This document shows, piece after piece, positions 57,157 through 64,000 of a DNA stretch of 64,000 nucleotides (position 1 is the stretch's first letter; each line of letters opens with the position of its first letter). The position numbers and the translations under genes were made by a program. The notes beneath the pieces were generated by a model that saw only the letters and a list, made by a program, of their open reading frames with translations, was not told the origin of the DNA and made no database searches. The DNA comes from Globisporangium splendens (taxonomy: Eukaryota; Oomycota; Peronosporomycetes; Pythiales; Pythiaceae), in contig VFIW01000016.1 of assembly GCA_006386115.1 (NCBI GenBank), positions 473,301-537,300 on the forward strand, written 5' to 3'.

Positions 57157-60100
57157 ATGTCCTCGAGCGAAGACGACCGCAACCTGTCGGAGGACGACGA
57201 CGTGTCGGAAGACGAGATCCCCGAGGAGGACGACGACGTGTCCGAGGACGACGACGTGGAGGAGGAGACACCTGTGAAGAAGCGCAAGGGCAGTGCCAGC
57301 GACGCCAAGCCGAAACCGAAGAAGCGCCGCAAGCCCGTCAACAAGTTCATTGAGGAGGAGGCCGACGTCGACGAAGACGAGGAAGAGGAGGAAGACGATG
57401 AAGACGGCGACTTCTACCGCTCGGAGCGCGCGCTCGCCGAAGAGGCCGAGACGTCGTACCGGTACGAACCACAAGATCGCGCACAGTACGATGATACCGA
57501 AAGCGCCGAAGAGATCGTGAACCGGATCAAGAAGCGCCACCACCAGAGCCGCAAGCAGTACGATGAAGACGATGAAGGAGGCGACATGATGCAAAGCGAC
57601 GTCGCGCAGCAGTCGCTGCTGCCATCCATTTCGGATCCTCGGATGTGGGTGTTCAAATGCAAGGTAAGTTTATGCTTTGCTTTGTTGTGCTTGGTTGTTG
57701 CATCCTTCTCATACATGTACTCACTTTATTGATATTACTGTGTCATTTGCAGCCTGGTCGTGAGCAGCACCTGGTGATCGCCATGATGAACAAGTTCCTG
57801 GAGTTTGCTCGACGCGGAGAGCCGATGAACATCAAGTCTGTCGTTGCCTCGAACTCGAAAGGGTTCATTTACGTCGAGGCCGACCGAGAACCTCATGCGA
57901 AAGACGCGCTCAATGGACTTCGTGACGTGCAGCAATACTCGATGAAATTGGTGCCAATCCATGAAATGACCTCGGTCCTTCACGTGCAAAAGCTGCGAAA
58001 GCCACTTGCGGTTGGTGCCTGGACGAGAATGAAGCGTGCGGGTCTGTACAAGGGAGACTTGTGCAAAGTGTTGGAGATCTTGGACAACGGTGCTCGGGTA
58101 CGTAGCATTTTTGTGCAACAATGATACCGTTTGCGCAAGCTAATTGATTTTTATCCCTGCATTTTCAGGCGGTTGTGAAAATGATTCCACGTTTGGACCC
58201 AATCGTGCTGGGTGGTGGCGAGCAACCCAAGTACAAGAAGGGCCAACGCCCGCCTCAGAAGCTGTTCAGCGCCAACATGGCGCAGGGACTTGATGTTGTG
58301 CGTCGTCGTTACCCTTCTACGGGTGAGATGCTCGACTCGTTCGACAACGATTGGTATAAGGATGGCTTCTTAATCAAGGAAGTGAACATCAATACGATGC
58401 TGCAGATGGAGGATGTGAACCCGACGTTGGACGAAATCAACAAGTTCTCTGCTATCGGAGCAGGTGAAGACGGCAATGATGACTTCCTGGCTTCAGTTGA
58501 CGCCGACGATTGGAAGAACAAGGTTGAGCTTACGAAGGGTGACACCGTGCGTGTTATTGAAGGCGACTTGATCAACCTGATGGGTGTGGTGCTGAGCACC
58601 AACACTTCCAACGACACTGTGCGAGTTATGCCTTTGCATGAGGAAATCAAGGATACGATTCTGGATTTCCAACTGAAGCAATTGATGAAATACGTGAAGG
58701 TCGGTGATCACATCAAGGTCGTCTCGGGGATTTACTCGGGTGAAACAGGAACGGTCGTTGCAGTGGACGACTCTGATGGATCGCCAGTCGCGATTGTATT
58801 GGTTGACAGCATGGCTAGAGAAATCCAAGTTCGTGTCCGTGATCTTCAAGAGTCTGCTGAAGTATCGCATGGTTTGGACTCGTTCAAGGGCAAGGAGCTC
58901 TACGATCTTGTGGCGGTGAGTCTCTTTTTTTTTATCTTGATGGTGCACTCGATGATGGCAAAAGTACTGATTCAGTGGTTGTCTTTTTTAGCTTGCCCAC
59001 GGTGATGTCGGTGTCGTTACCCACGTCGGACGTGACGGGTTCTCGGTGCTCTGCCAGAATGGTCAATCCCGAGAAATTTCTGACCAGGAAATTCAGCGCA
59101 AGATGGTTTCTTCCAGAGCGACGGCCGCTTTGGACAAGAAGCACAATCACGTCAGCGTTGGTGAAATGGTGAATGTTGCAGAGGGACCTCATGCTGGTCA
59201 CAGCGGAACGGTGAAACACATTTATCGTACCTACCTGTTTTTGCACAACAACCGAATGACAACAAACGCTGGTATCTTCGTGGCTCGTGCTCGTCAAGTG
59301 GTGTTGTCTGGAAGCAAAGCACGCTCAGATATGATTCAGAATTCAACTGTTCCGCGAATGGATGCTGGTGGAATGCAGCGAGGACGTCCTGGCGCACCAC
59401 CTCGAGGCGGTCAACGTGAGTCGGAGATCATCGGCAAGACCGTGAAGATCAAGAAGGGTCGCTGGAAAGGGTACATTGGTATTGTTGTGGATGAAAGTGA
59501 TCAAAAGGTGAAGGTGGAAATCCATTGCAAGGCCAAGATTGTCGATGTCGACAGACTTCATGTTACCCTTGCCGGAACCAGAGAAGGCATGATCCAGGAC
59601 AAGCCACGTTACACTGGCACTCCAATGACTGGTGCGACTCCTTTGCCATCGCAGACGCCGCTGCATGGAAGCGCGATGACTCCGATGGCTACGCCGATGC
59701 ATCGCAGTCTTGGAACGCCTCAGTCATCGTCTCGTTCTGGCGATGCGTGGAATGTTGCGAATGATGACGCTTTGCTGGAAACACAAATGAACCAAGAGAA
59801 GGATATTACCCACGCAACGAGCTTCGGTACGCCGTTGGACCCAGTTGCTCCATCGGGAGATATCATGGGCAACCGATCGTTTGCCAACCCTGCTACGCCA
59901 ATGGCGCCAAGATCACCAACGAGAGATATGATGCCGGTGACTCCAGCCGCCAACCCTACGACTCCTGGCCTGAACCCAACCACACCGGGCTTGCAGCCAC
60001 GAACTCCTGCGTACATGCTGAATCCGACGACTCCTGGTCTCAACCCAACTACTCCTGGTCTCAACCCGACTACACCAGCGCACCTGTCGGCTGCAACGCC

Positions 60101-60728
60101 TGGTCTTGGACACGATCATCACAGTGGTATGGAGCCAATGACGCCAGGGTTTAATCCGACGACTCCTGGTCTGTCAGCGATGACGCCTGGCTTGAACCCA
60201 GTTACTCCAGGTTTGAACACTCCAGGCTACCACCATAACCCAATGACTCCTGGTGCTTTCGGTATTGCGACCCCAATGAGTGGACTTGGACGCATGAACT
60301 CTGCAGTGACTCCTGCCGCGACTCCGGGTATGATGAGTGGATCTGGAGTCCCAATGACTCCAGCGTACCACCATGAGCCAAATGACTATGGAGGCTCGTA
60401 CTCGAGCGGCGAAGTCACATGGAAGATGAAGGGTGTTGAGGTCGAGGTCGTCAGTGGCGAGTACAGAGGTAGCATTGGCGTGATCGCAAGCGTGAGCGGC
60501 AACTCGTGTTCGCTCGACGTGGATGGCCGCTTGATCAACGTGTCCTTTGACGAAGTCCAGCCTGTGGTGCCTGAAAAGCAAGATACAGTTATTATCCTCT
60601 CTGGAGATGAAGCAGGCAAGACGGGTTCGCTGATTGGTACCGATGGATCGGATGGTATCGTGAAGGTTGACGGCGGGTCTGAGATTAAGATTTACGCCAT
60701 CGCACTGCTCGCGAAGATCGCCCAGTAA
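57157..60728 (+). CDS. SPT5: Transcription elongation factor SPT5
   Basis: Four exons (57157-57663, 57753-58097, 58169-58915, 58992-60728) give 1,111 residues, close to the animal protein. An acidic N-terminus (SEDDDVSEDEIPEEDDD) is followed by the NGN domain (REQHLVIAMMNKFLEFARRG...), which binds SPT4. Several KOW domains follow (DTVRVIEGDLINLMGVV, DHIKVVSGIYSGETGTV, EMVNVAEGPHAGHSGTVK, KTVKIKKGRWKGYIGIV, VEVVSGEYRGSIGVIASV). Between the last KOWs lies a C-terminal repeat region (about 850-966) with five exact NPTTPGL heptads and many TPG/TP variants, preceded by a TP-rich stretch. The SPT4-SPT5 complex (DSIF) clamps RNA polymerase II and controls pausing; the repeats are the likely Cdk9-type phosphorylation targets. 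Confidence 0.95.
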
Positions 60729-60963
60729 GAACAGACACAGTCAAAAGGAAAACACAAACACAAAGAGGAGAAGACCAAATTTTCTGTTCGCACAAGCTGA
60801 GTTACAACTCTTCATATCGTAAATATTCACGCACTGACCATCAGTAGTAACTGACCAGGTAGTTTTGCTTTTGCTTGGTATCGAAAATGCTCATGAAACG
60901 ACACACTTTTTGTTTTTATACATAGCATGCCAGGCACCAGCAGAAGAGCAAGCATGAACGCCG

Positions 60964-63900
60964 ATGACCGAACGGAGGAACCAGCGATCTTCAACCGTGC
61001 ATGGCTCCAAGCTGAAGAAGAAAACCCACACGAGTCCCTCGGCCGCGGTATTTGGAAACAACTCCAACATCGATGAGAAAGAGCGCGAATATCGGAGGCT
61101 CGCGCTCCAGGAAGCTTCGATCACACTTGCGGCGCGAGCGACGTCGATTTTGAATTCCCTGGCGGATTCCGAAACGCTGGACCTCCGACCCTATGCGAAC
61201 GAGCTCAATGATGCGATGCTGAACGAGTTGGCATATCAAGTCAAAGCCAACCTTTCATGGTTGTCAAAGGCTGAAGAGCTTCGAAAATGCCAGTATTATT
61301 CGACACTGATCCTTTCAGGATGCGAACAGTTTACTCCAGTACGTTGATGCGCTAATTGATTTATTGTCGCGTCTGAATGTCGATGTGTGGAAGTAAGCTG
61401 AGGATATTGTCCCATTCATGCTGTGCAGGTCGGGATTCGATCGTTTATCCATGCTATTGGCTCCGTGGTCCGCCGTCTCGATTACTCCAAGTCTGTCATG
61501 TCCATTGGCATTCCGAAAGTGATGGCGTCCGGAATTGAACAATTGGAAGTCTTGGATTTTTCTTGGTGCCACCTGCTGAAAAGCGAGTGCATCCACGAGT
61601 TCATATCGTGCTGCAATGCTTATTTGACGAAGTTGAACCTTTCGAACTGTCCGTCTTTGAACGACGATGCGCTTGGGTGGATCAGCGGCACCATTGGTCC
61701 CCAGGGCTCGTTGACGCAGTGCAAGAGGCTGCTCTCGCTCGACGTCTCGTACACGAAGAACATTTCCGATCGAGGTCTCGCCGCGCTTGGACACGGTTGC
61801 TGCACACTCCAGTTTCTCAATATGGAAGGTCTGGAGAAGATCACGAATGGTGGCATCCTGAAATTGGTGCAAGGGTGCAAGAGCCTTCGGGTATTGAGTC
61901 TGCGAAAGTGCATGCAGCTCACTGACGGCACGTTAGCTCACATTGGAGCTCATTGCCGACAACTGCGAAGTCTGAACGTTTGCGGCTGCTTTCACTTCTC
62001 GTCAGCTGGTTTATTCGCCATTGTACGCGGGACTCCACAGCTCCAGTCGTTGAATCTAGAGGGATGCTTGAACATGCGCGAGGACATTTTTGCTGCGGTG
62101 GCGACCAATTGCCTCTCTTTACAAGTTCTCAACCTTAATGGATGCCAAGAGATCACTGACAATGGCATTGGGACGCTCGCCGAGCACTTGCCGTTCGTTC
62201 AAAGAGCACAGCACTATCGAGGGCTCGAGCCGAAACAAGATGGATTGAGGCTGAAATTCTCTATCCAGCAGAAAACAATCGCTAATTCGGCAGCATTGCG
62301 CATTCAGGTAGTGTATCGCGGCCATGTTGATCGCAAAGTTGCGGCATCGTGGCGAATACAAATGATCGAGACCCCAGCGAGCAAGAAGATCCGAAAGAGC
62401 TACGTCTGCTGGCGTCTGAACACCGAACTCAACAAGCGAGTGAAGCGCACAAAGTTGGTCAACTCGAGTGTGGTGAAGATTCAAGCGCTCGCTCGGGGCG
62501 TACTCTGTAGAGCAGCACTGGAGAGAGCAAGTATTGAGGAACAGCGCATCAAGTACTGGTCGTCATTTGCGGTGAAAGTCCAAGCTGCCTATCGTAGCCA
62601 CTGGACAAGGAAGCAATTCCGCGTCGTGTACAAGACCATTGATCGGTACCGGAAGGAGCAGGAGCTTTTGAAGAGAGAAGCAGCGGTAGTTCGACTGCAG
62701 AGGGCATTCCGTGCAAGATTTCGTCGCTCTCGGTTGGACGACCTCATGGCCATCAATCAGCAGCGTCGGCAAGAACGAGAGAATGCCGCCATCACGCTTC
62801 AGCGACTGTTTCGGTCACGAGCCGCTCGCAAGGCGTACAACGTGCTTCGAGAAGCAGTAGAGGTGCAGCATGCTCACGTAAGAGAGCTCATTCGCTACGC
62901 TATCAAGCTGCAAAGTCAATGGCGAGGACATCACGCCCGGCGGCAGATTGCTCGCTGCCAACTGGAACTGCAGGAACGAGAAACTCGAAAGTACAATGCT
63001 GCAAGCCGCATCAATGCTGGTGTCCGTGGGTATTTCGGTCACCGCACAGCGCAACAGGAGCGCGTCGTATTCCAGACACGTTTGCATGCAGCGAGACGCA
63101 TTCAACGAGCATGGTGGCGCTTCAAAACGCCCAGTGCGGAGCGCATCAATTTTGATAAAATGCTTCACCAGATGAAGGCACACGTGCTGGACGAAGGAGA
63201 TGCAGCGATGAGGAGACAGCAAGAAATCCTGAAGAAAACGCGCGCCTTGATTGATCAGGATTCAGCCTCGGAGCCCGAAAGCGACGACGACTGGCGAGAT
63301 TTCCAGGACGAGTATGGCGATCAGTTTTGGTTCTCACCCTCTCGTAAGCAGCGGCTGTACATGTGTCCGAATGGTAATGCACACGAGAAAACGGTGCTGG
63401 GAATGCAGTGCCGCGTGTTCTGGCCTCTGGAGCAGCAGTGGTTCAATGGCTTCATCACCAGGTACAACCGTGCGAAGAATAAACACCGGGTTGAGTACGA
63501 AGATGGAGATCACGAGTGGCTTTGCTTCCATGCAGAAGGGAGCCGCATCCAGTTGTTCAACGGGTATTGCTGGTGCATGGCGACAATGTTCGAGCCAGCG
63601 CTTCGCACATTACGTGCGACAACTTTCTTGACATTGCGATTCCAGCGGTATGATCCTCGTGTCCTCGGCTGGCGGAGTGGAGTCATGAAGGCGTACAGTG
63701 AACTGAACGACCACTTCCTCGTGTCGTATGACGACGTTGGCTACGGAGTCGTTGAGGGATGGGTGGATGTGTTTCGCCAGGAGCAGTTCTTTCAGGTGCA
63801 GGACGCGATCACATTGGAGTGGTACTCGCTGAGTGGGTATGTGTTTGGTCGTATCCGCGGCCGGCCTTTGAACATGGCTGCTGGGAAAGCTGCAACGGGG

Positions 63901-64000
63901 TATTACTATGGCGTCGAAGATTATCTGAGCTACGTGGAGGAAGTGCCGCCTGAACCTGAGGTCGCCGACGCGAGTCCTGATGACATAGAGGCTACTGGTG
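60964..64000 (+). CDS. LRR, IQ and Tudor-like repeat protein, open at the window end
   Basis: Exon 1 is 60964-61338. A 90-bp intron (GTACGT...GTGCAG) follows, and exon 2 starts at 61429 and is still open at 64000, so at least 982 residues. Cysteine-containing LRRs of the AMN1/F-box type fill about 61540-62200 (LEVLDFSWCHLLKSE, LNLSNCPSLNDDALG, LSLRKCMQLTDGTLAHIG, LNLEGCLNM). A series of IQ-like motifs follows (VVKIQALARGVLCRA, AVKVQAAYRSHWTRKQ, VVRLQRAFRARFRR, AITLQRLFRSRAARKA, AIKLQSQWRGHHARRQ, ASRINAGVRGYFGHRT), which usually bind calmodulin or myosin light chains. After that come two Tudor-like barrels (VFWPLEQQWFNGFITRYNR with VEYEDGDHEW; GWRSGVMKAYS with FLVSYDDVGYG). The role is unknown; its LRRs are of the same type as in the giant protein at 13673. 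Confidence 0.85.

Noticed and set aside
1..64000. tRNA, rRNA, CRISPR and bacterial operon features
   Set aside because: I looked for tRNA B-box-like and cloverleaf sequence and for direct-repeat arrays and saw none that held up by eye. A tRNAscan or Infernal run would be decisive.

Overview
The window looks like nuclear DNA of an oomycete, probably of the Phytophthora/Pythium group. This is an inference from three things: compact genes with 50-100 bp introns that begin GTRNGT, Ty3/gypsy elements whose gag and pol resemble those of Phytophthora, and a gene set (histone H1, U2AF1, SPT5, UBA1, SET-domain methyltransferase) that is eukaryotic throughout. There are no operons, CRISPR arrays or other bacterial features.

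Layout. 1-6860 is a nest of retroelements. A plus-strand Ty3/gypsy element (RT, RNase H, integrase, chromodomain, 3' LTR) enters from the left edge. A solo LTR of the same family has landed in it backwards, and a long antisense reading frame overlaps its chromodomain region. Beside it lies a decayed minus-strand gag. 6861-13672 is gene-poor. It holds a Na/phosphate cotransporter, a decayed fragment of that gene and a 25-bp-arm hairpin. 13673-23074 is a giant intronless frame (coiled coil, EF-hand-like, IQ, CLU-like, LamG-like, Cys-containing LRR) broken by two in-frame TGA codons. Next come an eight-exon coiled-coil gene and a four-exon gene with a convincing U12-type AT-AC intron. A 5'-truncated LINE with an 18-bp target-site duplication follows (25638-27951).

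28881-39549 holds a PH plus histidine-phosphatase protein, a broken secreted serine protease, histone H1 and a PHD/SET histone methyltransferase. 39721-60728 is dense with housekeeping genes: a TUG/ASPSCR1-like PUB-UBX protein, ubiquitin E1, IFRD with a decayed tandem copy, a one-pass membrane protein, U2AF1, a Rieske protein, a small putatively myristoylated protein, an F-box/WD40 protein and SPT5. The window ends inside an LRR-IQ-Tudor-like gene.

Functional links. Three genes belong to the ubiquitin/p97 world: E1, the UBX-PUB adaptor and the F-box/WD40 protein. Four act in chromatin, transcription or splicing: H1, SET, SPT5 and U2AF1. UBA1/IFRD, U2AF1/Rieske and F-box/SPT5 are divergent pairs with short shared upstream regions. 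The items most worth a second look are the overprinted antisense ORF in the gypsy element, the two in-frame TGAs in the 9.4-kb gene, the U12 intron, the inverted LTR pair and the 7.3-kb hairpin.
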